From: Capillidium heterosporum
Taxonomy: Eukaryota > Entomophthoromycota > Entomophthoromycetes > Entomophthorales > Capillidiaceae
DNA: 64,000 bases
NCBI GenBank assembly: GCA_016630905.1
Contig: WBMQ01000014.1
Span: 992,001 to 1,056,000, forward strand
Direction of reading: 5' to 3'
Positions 21,317 through 32,796 of the stretch are shown here, one piece after another. Each line of letters begins with the position of its first letter. Positions within the stretch are counted from its first letter, which is position 1. A model generated the notes under the pieces. It was not told the DNA's origin, made no database searches, and saw only the letters and a list, made by a program, of their open reading frames with translations. The position numbers and the translations under genes were made by a program.

Positions 21317-22448
21317 CTACCAACCAAAGGTCAAAGCTAGAACACTGCCTAAAATCACAAGTGGTACATATCCCCTAACTGATGCATTAGACGTACTTTC
21401 AGGACTCTTGATAATATTCCTGGAACCCCTACCTTTATCTTGGTTAAGATCTGGTTCATCGAACATAGTTTCCGTACCCAGCTGGATGCCATCCTTGGTC
21501 GTATTGGAAGGTGCTTTTATCGATCCTTTATACACTAGTCCATATTTCTCATTGAAGTCAAAGTCGCTATCCTTGGAGGTTAATGAACCATAGCATTCAA
21601 CTCTGAACTCTTTGAGCTTGACAGAGAAGTAGCCATCTCTCTTGACATCTTCGGAACCCCAATTGGTAAACCCACCGGCCCAGTCACGAGTGCCTTGCTC
21701 CTTGGAAGAGCCTGCATCCCACAAGCCGAATTCAAAGGGAGATGGTGTTGATGGATAACCAGAACCGTCATTCTTATGCTCGCGGACAATTTTACCGTCC
21801 ACTAGCCATAGGATACGTTGCTCGTTCCAATCGATGGTGTACTCGTGGTAGTCGTTGAAGGTATTACCCATCTTGGTTACACCACCGTGGTTCTTGCTTT
21901 TGTCACCGCGGTAAAAGAAGTTGGTCTGAACTTCGGTTTCCTTATGTCCTACCCACTCAAAGTCGATCTCGTCGGCTACATCGGAAAAAGTGTTGAAACT
22001 GGAGACTACACCGGGTCCTCTCGAAGTCTTCATGACAGCAGTTATCTTACCATAGTTTATGTATCGAGTTGATCGGAAAGTTGCCCCCTTGCCCGATTCT
22101 TTCATTTTAATTATCAGTTCATCGCCACGTACCTCGTAGTCATTGTGCGAGATGAAATCAAAGTTTATGTAGTCGCCTTTATAGCTACTCTCGGAAGCTA
22201 TACGTTGTGGATCCATCTTGTAAACAGTGTTCTTGCAGGGAGGTTCGGGTAGGACACTTGGCATCTCGGAAGTTGGCGGCTTGGTTGCATCCCGACTTGC
22301 AGAATTGATATCCAATACCACAATTGCCAGCCTTGCTGCAGCAGGGTTTGGATTGGGGACACTTGCTGTCTTTGGAGCAAACTCCTGAGTCGGCATTGAG
22401 TGAGGTTAAAGCCAATAGAATGACTAGTAGGGAAATTGGAGTTCGCAT
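21317..22448 (-). CDS. Crh-type GH16 chitin-glucan transglycosylase with CBM18, one frameshift (copy 1)
   Basis: Starts at 22448 with a signal peptide (PISLLVILLALTSLNADS), then a chitin-binding type-1 (CBM18) module rich in cysteines (CPQSKPCCSKAGNCGIGYQF). The frame breaks at about 22252-22258: one extra base in the TGTCCTACCC stretch; the intact copy at 24186 has AAGTGCCTGCCC there. After the break the GH16 domain follows: INYGKITAVMKTSRG, catalytic loop DEIDFEWVG (two Glu and Asp in place), TNFFYRGDKSKNHGG, DYHEYTIDWNEQRILWLVDG, FGLWDAGSS. The C-terminus is hydrophobic (YVPLVILGSVLALTFGW), a GPI-anchor signal. Crh proteins link chitin to beta-glucan in the cell wall. Restored length about 377 aa. 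Everything but the single base is intact, so this is either very young decay or an assembly error. Confidence 0.85.
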
Positions 22449-24185
22449 CGTGATTGAAAAAGTGAAAGTGAGCTAAGAGCTGCTGTGTCGCTTTATATTT
22501 TTCTTTGGAATTGATGGATAAAGGTTAAAGTAACCATTTACTTGGCAAATAACCAATTTGGCAATATGGGTCCTTTTGTACGGTAGAAATGGTAGGCTAG
22601 GTTATCCCTATATCCCGTCTGCGGTTTGGATGTTTTTGATTGTTTGAAAGCATTCAATTGCTATAATAGATGTTGAATGTTTGGGAAAGTTCTTAAAGCA
22701 AAACCAATTGCCGGAGAAATTGCAGTTGAACAAGAGGGCTGATTTGTTCAATTGAAATTTTATTTGATATTGGATGGTTCACTTGAAATGTTACTAAAAT
22801 GTATATTGAGGTCTGGAACTCTTTATTTGAAGAAAAATTACTGCCTTTTATACTCAATTTGAAAGGTATTAATAGAGATGCTGTAGATACGACTGGCTAC
22901 CAACTCATTTAGGTCAGGTCATAAACGGTACTGCTTAGTGAAGAGTAATCAGCACCCTTTCAAATTATTGATTTCCCGTAGTGGAAAAGGTTATCATTTT
23001 TAAACCTAGACCATCGATAGAAATCGGGTTTTTAAGCAGGTATATCGCTCCACTTTTTTGCAACTCAAGTGCTTGGTCAGAGAAGGGAGGTTTGGAAAGG
23101 GAATTTGGTGATAAAGGGTGTTTTCGTTTACCTAGAAACTCCTTTCGGGCCTTTTGTTTCGATTTACTTTAAAATGGATTAACTCGAATATCATTTGATG
23201 GTAATTGGTGAAAGTTTGTTAAGCTTATAGGTATAGCGTTGCTATGGACGTTTAAGAAAAACAAGTATATTGATATATGAATGCTTCGCTATCAAGAAGA
23301 GTTTATAGTTGGTTGATAAACTCACAAAAATTGAAAGTTTACTTACAACCAAATTGAACTTTTGTGTGAAAACAGGGTTATAAAGTTCATGGGCAGTTCG
23401 CTAGCAGAAAGAAAATCAAACAATTTATTGTTATCAAGGCAGTGCCGATCCTGTGTATAATCACGTTTCCATTAGATCTCTGGGTAGATGAAGGAGCTTC
23501 TATGGAAGCTCAACTTCCTTCTACTTGGAAAGATTAGTCTGAACCAATATTACGGAACAAGATTAAAGTAGAGTTGGGCTTGGCGTTTCTATTCAAGAGT
23601 ATCCAAAATTCAAAGATACCTGTAGATATGATAGACGTGCACCAAGCTAATTTGCAAATACATTTCGCTGTATGTTCAGGATACCGGTTTTGAACAGGAA
23701 TTGAAGTAGATAAATCTATATTCTTTAGATACATTCATCTTTTATATCGGAAAACATCAAACAAAGGAAAAAATTTGGGATTTCCACAGCACCCTATAAT
23801 ATAATCCAGGTCCATATCAAAGCTGTATACCTCCTTTGTCCTTGAAATCCTTGAACATCCAAATATAACCGACAAACCAGATGTATTTACGAGTTATTTA
23901 TACAGCCATGTCCACCCCATGACTACCTAAAAATATATGTCGAGGTAAATGTGGAGCTGTACTTGAGTTTGAGATTTTCGCCAACATCCTTTTCCAAAAC
24001 CTTCACTCAATACTAAAAATTTATGAAGCCCAAGTCAAAATTGAAAATAAGGTCATCAAGTAGAATAAATCGTTCCCACCTATTTTTAGAGTTTCTCGGG
24101 CAATTAAAAGTTTTATGACCAGAAATGAAAGTTTCAATAAATTGGTTCCTAATTGAAAGATACATTTACTTTTTTCCAACAAGCG
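22449..24185. other. divergent promoter region between two GH16 genes
   Basis: 1.7 kb without a convincing gene. Plus strand around 23570-23690 reads as a fairly open stretch (VELGLAFLFKSIQNSK) that ends in stops; possibly a remnant. A TATA element is listed separately. Confidence 0.45.
22492..22497 (-). promoter_or_regulatory. TATA-box candidate of GH16 copy 1
   Basis: TATAAA on the minus strand, 43 bp upstream of the start at 22448. Confidence 0.35.
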
Positions 24186-25316
24186 ATGCGAAATCTAACC
24201 CTACTAACCGTTATAACGCTATTAATTGTCCTCCTCAACACTTTGCAAGCCCAAGTCCAAAAGTGCAGCAAAGACAACAAATGCTCCCAACAGAGTCCCT
24301 GCTGCAGCCCTGATGGAAATTGTGGTCGTGGCTACCTCTTTTGCAAGACAGGGTGCAACGAGAGTGCCAACTTCCGTGACCGAAAGTGCCTGCCCCCCAC
24401 TCCCTGCAAGAAAACAACTTTACGTATGGATCCCAAACGAGTAGCTAAGGAGAAAGACTACAAAGGTGACTATATCAACACTGACTTTATAGCCCGTGGT
24501 GACTACGAGTTCAAAGGGGACGAGCTTATCATCAAGATGTCAAAAGCAGGTCAAGGAGCCACCTTCATCTCGACACGATACATCAACTACGGTAGAATCA
24601 CTGCCGTCATGAAGACTTCGCGAGGCGGTGGTGTTGTTTCCAGCTTCATCACCATGTCGGACGTCCACGATGAGATCGATTTTGAGTGGATCGGTAGCAA
24701 GTTGGACGAAGTCCAAACCAACTTCTTCTACCGTGGTGACAAGACTAAGAACCATGGCGGTATCCATAAGATTGCTAACACCTACAGCGACTACCACAGC
24801 TACACCATCGATTGGAATGAGCAGCGTATCATCTGGGCTGTTGATGGCAAAGTTATTAGGGAGCACAAGAAGGATGGTAACGAATACCCTTCTACTCCAG
24901 CTCCCTTCGAATTCGGTTTGTGGGATGGTGGTGCTTCTGAAGCTGAAGGCACCCGTAACTGGGCCGGCGGTCGTACCGATTGGAATTCCGACGAGATCAA
25001 GCAGAATGGCTACTACTCGGTCCGTGTCAAAGAGTTCAGTATCGAATGCTATGGACCTCTCACTTCTAAAGATGAAGATTTCGACTACGACCCCAAGGAA
25101 GGTCTGGTGCTCAAAGGTACGATCAAGGCTCCCTCTAGCCAGAGGAACGACAGTATTGAACTTGGTAACCAGGAAATGTTCGATGAACCTTCAGCCACCC
25201 AGAAACAAGGCGGGGGCGCTACTAAGATTATTATCTCGCCGAGTTCATCCAATGGGCTTATGATTACTTTCTCACCACTAGTATTTATTTTGATGATGTT
25301 CTTTGTGCGTATGTAA
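24186..25316 (+). CDS. Crh-type GH16 chitin-glucan transglycosylase with CBM18 (copy 2, intact)
   Basis: 376-aa secreted protein. I prefer the ATG at 24186 over the one at 24153 because it begins a proper signal peptide (RNLTLLTVITLLIVLLNTLQ). CBM18 at about residues 27-62 (CSKDNKCSQQSPCCSPDG). GH16 core: FISTRYINYGRITAVMKTSR, catalytic DEIDFEWIG with nucleophile Glu163, Asp165 and acid/base Glu167, TNFFYRGDKTKNHGG, DYHSYTIDWNEQRIIWAVDG, FGLWDGGASEAEGTRNW. The C-terminal hydrophobic tail (LMITFSPLVFILMMFFVRM) fits a GPI-anchor signal, typical for Crh1/Utr2-type enzymes that cross-link chitin to glucan. GC content by eye is higher than in the flanks. It is transcribed away from copy 1. The most complete of the four GH16 copies here. 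Confidence 0.93.
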   Translation: MRNLTLLTVITLLIVLLNTLQAQVQKCSKDNKCSQQSPCCSPDGNCGRGYLFCKTGCNESANFRDRKCLPPTPCKKTTLRMDPKRVAKEKDYKGDYINTDFIARGDYEFKGDELIIKMSKAGQGATFISTRYINYGRITAVMKTSRGGGVVSSFITMSDVHDEIDFEWIGSKLDEVQTNFFYRGDKTKNHGGIHKIANTYSDYHSYTIDWNEQRIIWAVDGKVIREHKKDGNEYPSTPAPFEFGLWDGGASEAEGTRNWAGGRTDWNSDEIKQNGYYSVRVKEFSIECYGPLTSKDEDFDYDPKEGLVLKGTIKAPSSQRNDSIELGNQEMFDEPSATQKQGGGATKIIISPSSSNGLMITFSPLVFILMMFFVRM

Positions 25317-26197
25317 TCTAACTTTTTGCTGGGTCGATATATACTTTTACTTTTGTTTTAAATTGGGATAATGGGATTCAAGTGCCTGTTGTTTCAAGTA
25401 AACTAACTAATTAAACATACTATCTTTTAAGCTATACTTTGACTATATTGTTTATGTTTATGTATAGTTGCTTGTTTCATCAAGCTTAGTATATCGCACA
25501 AGTTTCTTAGTTATGTATATATAAAACTGATCAGTATACTTGTGAACTATATTTGTATACAATTAAACTAAAGGAATGAAAGAATCCATTGGGGTTGGGT
25601 TTTCTAGTTGGTGACTCAGCAATTGGATCCCAAAATTTACAAATACAAATAGGATTTATGATTTAGCTTATTTTTCTATAAGATCGCTCTTGCCAACAAT
25701 AAAACAAGATAGCTGCTGTCCATACATTCCTTATATATATAGTATCATGAGTAACTGTAGAGCATTTTTTGAACATATATTTATGTTATATTAGCATATC
25801 AATCTATTTTGATAAGTTTAGAAAGGGAGTGAATACTGTTATCTAACTTTCAATAGTTCAGCCTGCACTTGTGGTAAAAGTAGCTGCGTACTATAGCCCT
25901 CTATAATATTTGAACAAAGTAGCTATATCTGCTTATGTATATTTAGTGATAGGAAAGATGAATGTCCTACACTTCAAAGTATTTAAAGCTTCACCTCCAA
26001 ATTCTATTATTTTAAATATTGATAAAGTAATTCTAGAATAGACCTGCTCAAAGATGCAAAGTATAAATAGCATCAAGCTGCCTAAGTTATATATGTTAGT
26101 TTAAAGCAACACGTTCGTTTATTTAGAAGAGTATATATATATTGAAAAATATAAGGAATATATTTATTGAGTTTTAAAGTTATAGACATAAAATTAA
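25317..26197. other. convergent intergenic region between GH16 copies 2 and 3
   Basis: AT-rich 3' flanks; nothing recognised. Confidence 0.5.
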
Positions 26198-27382
26198 TTA
26201 ATTAACGAAAGCAAGAGCAGCAGCTAGACCCAAAGCACCAACCGACACCTTAGCCAAGTTGGCGTTGGAGCTATCAGGTCTCGTGTTCTTGATAACATTT
26301 TTTCCTGAAGCACCACCGCTAACACTGCCGTCGCTGCCAACTTTCTGATCGAACATATCTTCACTTCCTAGCTCACCACCTTCTCTATCCTTGGAAGCCT
26401 TCTTGATAGAACCCTTGGCAACGAGACCAAACTTGGGGTCGATTTCAAAGTCGTCGTCTTTGGAGGTAGAGGGACCCATGCACTCAATCTTGATATCTTT
26501 GACGCGGACCGAGTAGTAGCCGTTCTTCTTGATCTCATCGGAATCCCAGTCGGTCATACCACCAGCCCACTCGACGGTACCTTGAGCTTGGCTGGAACTA
26601 CCGGCATCCCAAAGACCGAAGGAGAATCTAGTGGCCGTCTCAGGGAACTCAGAGCCTTGGCGATCCTGAGTACGTACAGCCTTGCCATCGATACTCCAGA
26701 TGATTTTGTCTTTGGTCCATTCCAAGGTGTAGGTGTGCCAGTTGGCCCAGCTGTTGGCCTGAGAGTGCTTTTTACCTTGGTTATCCTTACCCTCCTTGAT
26801 AATACCTTTGTAGAACCAGTTGGACTGCAGTTCCTCCAAGTTGGCGCCGATCCACTCGAAATCGATCTCGTCCTTGTCGTCGGACATGGTAATGAAACTG
26901 GAAATGACACCCTTGCCCTTGGCGGTCTTCATGGTGGCAGTGACTTTACCGTACTGGAAATAACGGGTGGAGTGCAAGGTAGCACCTGAATTGGCCTTGG
27001 ACATCTTCAGGACAACTTCATCGCCCTGAACCTCGTACTCACCATCGACGTTGAAGTCAAACTTGTTGTAGTCTCCGTTGAAGTTGGCGGTGGGGGCAAT
27101 GCGATCCTTCGAGATCTTGTAGGTCATGGGCTTGCAGGTGGGCTTGGGTAGGCACTTGGTACCTTTGAAGTTGCCTTTTTCGTAGCAGCCCATACCGCAG
27201 AAGGCATAGCTCTTACCACACCAACCTCCGGTGTTACAGCAAGGACTGTAGGCGTCACATATGCCAGGCTTGAGGTGGCATTTACCACCATCTGAGCTGT
27301 CGGCACCTAGAACGGATGGGGTAATCAGACTTAGAACGGTGACCGTTAGAATAGAAAGCTTTGATAGTGGGATTTGAAACAT
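26198..27382 (-). CDS. Crh-type GH16 chitin-glucan transglycosylase with CBM18 (copy 3, divergent)
   Basis: 394 aa from the ATG at 27382, chosen because it opens a signal peptide (FQIPLSKLSILTVTVLSLIT); an upstream in-frame ATG at 27487 would add 35 residues that do not look like a leader. Cys-rich CBM18 (CDAYSPCCNTGGWCGKSY) is followed by GH16: STRYFQYGKVTATMKTAKGK, catalytic DEIDFEWIG (Glu172, Asp174, Glu176), SNWFYKGIIKEGKDNQGKKH (an insertion relative to copies 1 and 2), WHTYTLEWTKDKIIWSIDG, FGLWDAGSSSQAQGTVEWAG. Gly/Ser-rich linker and hydrophobic tail (LAKVSVGALGLAAALAFVN) suggest a GPI anchor. More diverged than copies 1 and 2 are from each other, so an older duplicate. Complete frame and key residues suggest activity. 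Confidence 0.92.
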   Translation of the reverse strand: MFQIPLSKLSILTVTVLSLITPSVLGADSSDGGKCHLKPGICDAYSPCCNTGGWCGKSYAFCGMGCYEKGNFKGTKCLPKPTCKPMTYKISKDRIAPTANFNGDYNKFDFNVDGEYEVQGDEVVLKMSKANSGATLHSTRYFQYGKVTATMKTAKGKGVISSFITMSDDKDEIDFEWIGANLEELQSNWFYKGIIKEGKDNQGKKHSQANSWANWHTYTLEWTKDKIIWSIDGKAVRTQDRQGSEFPETATRFSFGLWDAGSSSQAQGTVEWAGGMTDWDSDEIKKNGYYSVRVKDIKIECMGPSTSKDDDFEIDPKFGLVAKGSIKKASKDREGGELGSEDMFDQKVGSDGSVSGGASGKNVIKNTRPDSSNANLAKVSVGALGLAAALAFVN

Positions 27383-28819
27383 TGCTGGCAGATTAGTGAA
27401 ATAGGAAAAGTTGGCAGAGAAGTTGGAAAGGTACTTTTGCTGAGAAATAAGCTGGAGACTATAAGGAATTTCGAACTTGATGGTCACCTGGTTCGATGGT
27501 ACTAGTTGTGCCCGCTGCTCATTGGAAATGTTTATTTATAGAACCAATAAAAAGCACTTTAGATTCAGTTGGCAGAAAGAAAATACTTTATTCGGAAGAA
27601 GCTCTGAAATTTGGTTTGGCTTTTAATTAATTTTTAGAATTCCTCCGACGTTCCAAGCTTCAAAAATCACCCTAATTTAGAGATGATAGGAATTCTAGCA
27701 TTGAGAGGAGCCTAAATTTGTTAATCGCCAGGTTTCACGTTGGTTATAGGAACAGTTTAGAGGTTGACAACCACTATCCTGTGTTTAAATTTTGGTTGCA
27801 ACTATATAAAGTATTTTTTCGTAAGGGAAGGTATCCATCTTCACCTTGGCAATAAATGGCTGTACGTGCGGGTACTTTGTCTTTAAGCTATTGCACCGTT
27901 TAGAGTGGAGCTCAGTCTAAGTCCATAAAGTAACTTCAGAAGCTTCCCATCAAAGAATATTCGCTTCATCAATTCTGGACCTCCATATTTTATGTATTGG
28001 CTCTTATACTAATATGATGGGCAAGTGTATGGAGCCTGGTGAGGTTTTTGCAGTCAGAAATAAAACAATTTTAGTAGACTTTTGTTCAAATAGGTTGATA
28101 TGCAGATACGAAAGGAGTATGAGGTTTGTAAATTAAGTAAAAACAGCTTGATATGAGAAAACCTAGTATATGTAAAGCATCTGTGTTGTCAGTTAACTAA
28201 TAGAATCTGATACTAATATTAAAAGTTTTTGCAAATAAACTTAGGGGTTAAAACATATAACCCATTTTAAACTTCTGAACCCCATATTTCTTCTACCTTG
28301 CTTCCATCTGTTCTAGATTTGATATCACCAAAAAGGCTGCGTAAGGTACGTGGGATATCAACTTATATACCTTTGCAGTCATTTTATAAGGTCAGCATCA
28401 GGATATATAAACCTTATTATAGAGTAGCGCAGTTCCTAGGTGTCATTCAAATGCAAATAGGAAGCTGGTCTAGTGAGCTTTATACAAGAATATATAGTAT
28501 GTATATGTATATTTGTATAGTGGCACTGATAATAGATTAGATGGCTCAATAAGAAAACCTGTATTTTTGCCAAGCTTTTCAATCATTACTTTAATCAAAG
28601 ATACACTACCAAAAACCTTGGACACTTGTGCGATTCCTATTGGTATAAAATTCAAGCCCTGCCCTCCAGTTATCTATTAAATATAGAACTGCTTGGTGCT
28701 AGAGACAAAAGAAGTTACATTTCTTTTATTTCAGGTTGATTCAAGGCTCCTTCAAGTTTTTAGACGTCCATAAAATATGTCTTCAAAGTAGGCTCTATCT
28801 TATAAACCACTATTTTTAT
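27383..28819. other. intergenic, nothing firm
   Basis: Upstream of GH16 copy 3. Open frames at 28298-28540 (+) and 28655-28470 (-) overlap and show no motif. Confidence 0.45.
27533..27540 (-). promoter_or_regulatory. TATA-box candidate of GH16 copy 3
   Basis: TATAAATA on the minus strand about 150 bp upstream of the chosen start at 27382. Confidence 0.3.
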
Positions 28820-29992
28820 AGCTAAGTTGTACTTAATATACCATAAATACGAAATGCTAGGCTACGAATGCAATAGTGTCTGTTGCTTTGAAAATGAAAT
28901 ATATAGGTTTAATGTAGCCTCAATCAAGAAGAAATTACTTTTTCTTAAAAAAATACTATAGGCAATTTCATTCGACACTCGTCTTCAATATTGTGAATGG
29001 CTAAACATAGATACTTTTCAATATCAAAAACTTTAATCACTCCTTATTTTTCAATCATACCTATGGAAAAGATACATTGGCATCAAATATAGATGTTTTG
29101 AAATTATATATCGAAGGATAGCTTACTGAAATTCAGCAGGAAACCAACTGCAATCCTATCAGATATAATATCACTCATATTCTCCTTAGGAACGGCTCCT
29201 TTATGTTTTATGATGGCTTTTATCTGATAACCAATACCAAATGTTATCTATTAGTCTTTAAGATATTTTACTTCTCTAAACCCCATGATTACTTGGTGAT
29301 AACTGGTACGAAGAAGGACTCATTAACACTCGAAAAACGTAAGGTCCACATCGATTCAAGCATACAACGATTACTTACCAGATCAAACTATACATATTCA
29401 AGGGCTAAAATCATATTACTGATGAGGTAGCTAGTTTGTGTCAAATACATTACTACGTCCTACTCTTTGGAAATAAAATCGTTAAAACCAATGGCAAATT
29501 TCCCACTACATTACTTGGGGCCAAAATGATTCGCTTTGAACGTTCCTTTTATAAAGATAGATATAACTACATTGAAGGCCATTAAAAGTGCTCAAGGTAC
29601 ATCTATTTCTTGAATTTAGGTTATGGAATTGGGTTATCAGGTAACTTTACTTCAATTTGTTCGATAGCAAGGTACAAAAAGATCTATCTCCTAGGCTCAA
29701 CAAATGCTCACAACTTTGTAGGTTTCTACTTCAATTTGCAAGACCTTTCCATTCATCCTATGAAATATTAAGATTTTTCATTACTCTTAAATAACATAGT
29801 TTGTTATAAGAGAATTGAATTTTTAGATACGAAAAGAGGCATAATACACTATAAATTGATGTAACTTTAAGTGCGTTGTCGATAAATTTAGTTGCTTTTG
29901 TTATCACCTTGTATCTTAGTGGAAAGTATAGCTACACCGAACATAATTTGGGATATCTGTCATTTGAACGACTCACCAGCCAACTTCTATAG
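28820..29992 (+). pseudogene. decayed Kelch-type membrane protein (copy 2)
   Basis: Recognisable by alignment to the copy at 20433-19108. About 28823 onward reads KLYLIYHKYEMLGYECN (end of the anchor and start of the lumenal part), 28990-29430 reads FSISKNFNHSLFFNHTYGKD, then LTEIQQETNCNPIRYNITHI and GSFMFYDGFYLI. The distal end at 29890-29992 reads FVITLYLSGKYSYTEHNLGY and ERLTSQLL-stop, matching the C-terminal membrane helix and tail. In-frame stops, frame changes and loss of the central Kelch signature show it is dead. Confidence 0.6.
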
Positions 29993-30894
29993 ACTTGAAG
30001 CATGAATCGGAAGTTATTTTTTAACAATATTGATTTATATAGCTTAAGAAAGTGCTATAAAGTATTAACGTTGATAAAATATCCAGGCTTTAATTCGTTT
30101 ACTTAATCCATAAAATAAAATGTATGTATAAAACTAAGCTTGGTTATTTAACTTACATCAATACTATAAAATCATGCATATTTGCAAAATTTTGGATACA
30201 TAACTTCCTCTGTTAAGATATATTTTGTTCCAGCAAGCTTCTATATCAGATTCACATTTAGTTTCAACTGGTTGGCAGGTTGAACTCATTTCAATTAACT
30301 TTTTGATTTCCTACTTTGTTAGCTGATCTCATGAATTGTACTTACATCATACTGGTCTCATATTTAGAGCCTATCTATATTTTGTACTGTAGCCATGGCT
30401 ACTATACCTTGTTTATTGACAGTTATGCTTTCTCAAAGCATGTGTATGCTGCAAGTCTACTTTAGTTATTTAAGACGTTTACTCTCTTTACTTTTAATTT
30501 ATAGTCCAGTATCTGTGATTCTATTTGGAAAAATCGGATTATATAAGGGGTCAAAAGCAGTATGCAATTTTGAAGCTTGATATTAAATGGGAAAACTAAA
30601 AATTGACTATAGCTTATACTTTCTTTAATATATACAGTATCAAATAAAAAAATAAACCATATAAAAATAAACAGCAATCTTGAAGGACTTTTGGGCTAAG
30701 CTTATTTGTAATTTCTTATTCAATGAAGAGCCGTTAATCATATCCTAATATAAAAGCTATCTCCTAAAAATATACACATTATATCAAATTGGATTCAATG
30801 TCAAGAATCCAGTCTCTCAATATCATATATATAAATTTTACAATGGTCTTATTAACTATAACTATATTTCAGAACTTTTATTCTAATGTGAAGC
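29993..30894. other. intergenic between decayed Kelch and decayed GH16
   Basis: Nothing recognised; AT-rich. Confidence 0.5.
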
Positions 30895-31930
30895 CCATTT
30901 CTATCACTGATCACTCCTCTAACTTTAACCACGATCAACGCTGATCCAGGTACTTGCTTCAAAGACAACAAATGACTCCCAATCCAAGCTTTACTGCAGA
31001 AAGGCCAATAGCAGCAATATTAAATATCAGTTATGCAGGTCGAGCCACAACCAAGAAGTCAACTTATGGGACGCCAAGTGTTTATTCGAACTCTCCTGCA
31101 AGAACATGATGTACAAGATGGATTCAAAATACATTAGTTTTAAAAGTGACTATAAAGGAATATATAGAATCTTTGACTTTATACATCACAAAAATTACGA
31201 GATATGTAAACTACGGCTATCATGAAGATATCTAGGAACTCAGGTGCAATCTCCAGTTTCAATACATATCCTAAAATAATTGACAAGATTGACTTTGAAT
31301 AGGTTGAGCATAAGGAGGTAAGGTCCAAACCAATTTCTATTACCATGGAGACAAATTTAAGAGTCATTATGAGATGAAGAAGGTAAGTGGCACCTTCAAC
31401 AGCTACTACAAGTACAACATTGATTGAAACAAACAGCATATATTATGATTAGTAGATAGTACTGTTATCCAAGAGCACAAGAATAACAAATATATCTTTC
31501 TATTTACGCCATTTCCCTTTGAATTTGAGTTGTGTAATTCTGGATTCTTTTAAAGAGTAGAGTACTCGTGGCTAAGCCAGTAGATTTATCAATTAGGATT
31601 CCGAGGACGTCAAAAGGAATAGCCATTTCTTGGTAAAGATCAAGGAATTTTGAGTTGAATGCCATGGTCTATTGAATTCCCAAGATAATGATTTCGATTT
31701 CAACGAAAAGTATAGATTGATCTACAAAAGGTTTATAAAACGCTCCTCCGATACGACAAAGGATGATATATAGTTAGGTAATGAGGTTATATTCAGAAAA
31801 CCAAATCTTATTCAAGAAAAGGGTATGTATTCTAATAATATTATTAAATATTCGGAAATTTTATATGGTATATCATCTTTAATACTCTAATTGCTTTGAA
31901 TGGAGTTCTAGCTTTTGTGTTATGGAAGTA
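30895..31930 (+). pseudogene. decayed GH16 (copy 4)
   Basis: Full-length but heavily mutated GH16 copy, closest to copy 1. Fragments in different frames: DKIDFE-stop-VEHKE (the catalytic loop, first Glu changed to Lys and a stop after the second), KVSGTFNSYYKYNID, TVIQEHKNNKYIF, FPFEFELCNSGFF, NDFDFNEKYRLIYK and NTLIALNGVLAFVLW (remains of the GPI-signal helix). More than ten stops or shifts. It precedes a dead Kelch copy in the same order and orientation as GH16 copy 1 precedes Kelch copy 1, so it is half of an inverted duplicate unit. Confidence 0.75.
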
Positions 31931-32796
31931 TATGTAGTTTGTATAGCAATCTAAAATTTTAGATTTAAATAGTTTTTAATAAGTTTAAATACGAAAGTAT
32001 ATGCAGTCAAATATTTCAATAGACTTTCCCTACAACATATTGTATGGGGCATGTTTCGATAAATAGCTCTTATATATAGGCTAATCCTGCTCTTAGCATT
32101 ATATATAGTGATATACTTAGGCTTTGTATTCAAATTCATATTTCTCATAAAAATATATCTTTGTAAGGAAATACTATATACAGCTCTTTATGCAAACTAA
32201 GTAGCTTAAATGGTGTTCGACATATACTATCGGATGAAGATGATTCACCTTATTTAATAGACTTAGATAAAGCCTGCACTTTTGACTGGGATGATCCTTT
32301 ATGTACTCAAATAAAGACCATATAGTCCCATTTATAAATTCGTATAAACAGTTTTAAGCTACTTTTATGGGAACATTTCATGGATGTTGCATATAGCAAT
32401 CTTTGATGAACTGTTTATACTTTCTAGTAATTTGGATTGAGGAAGTGATTGTAAGCTAAATAGATCGATTTAATTAGCTGTTTATAGGGTACTTGAGCAG
32501 GTCACTTACTCACTGTGTACTTTGGTTTACAGTGGAAATTCTTTGGTATTGCTCAAACCTGCTAGCACGATCTTGAAGCTAGATGAAATTCAGAAATGGC
32601 TAGTTTGCCAAGAATCAAATAACTTATGTGCCAAATACAATTTCCCGGAGTTACTAATAGCCAGTCTATTATCTGTAACTAAAAGTTTAAATAATGAATG
32701 CACTTGCATAGGAAAATTAGTATAAATAGATCAGCAAATACAACTAGTCTTTACCTTTCTATTTGACTTTGTTTTGATCAATTCAACTTTCTAAAG
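31931..32796. other. intergenic, nothing firm
   Basis: A 67-codon open frame at 32522-32725 (+) has no recognised motif. Confidence 0.45.

Noticed and set aside
24628-25263. Long open frame (211 codons) on the plus strand inside GH16 copy 2
   Set aside because: Ser/Thr/Arg-rich shadow of the GH16 gene in another frame; composition and position explain it.
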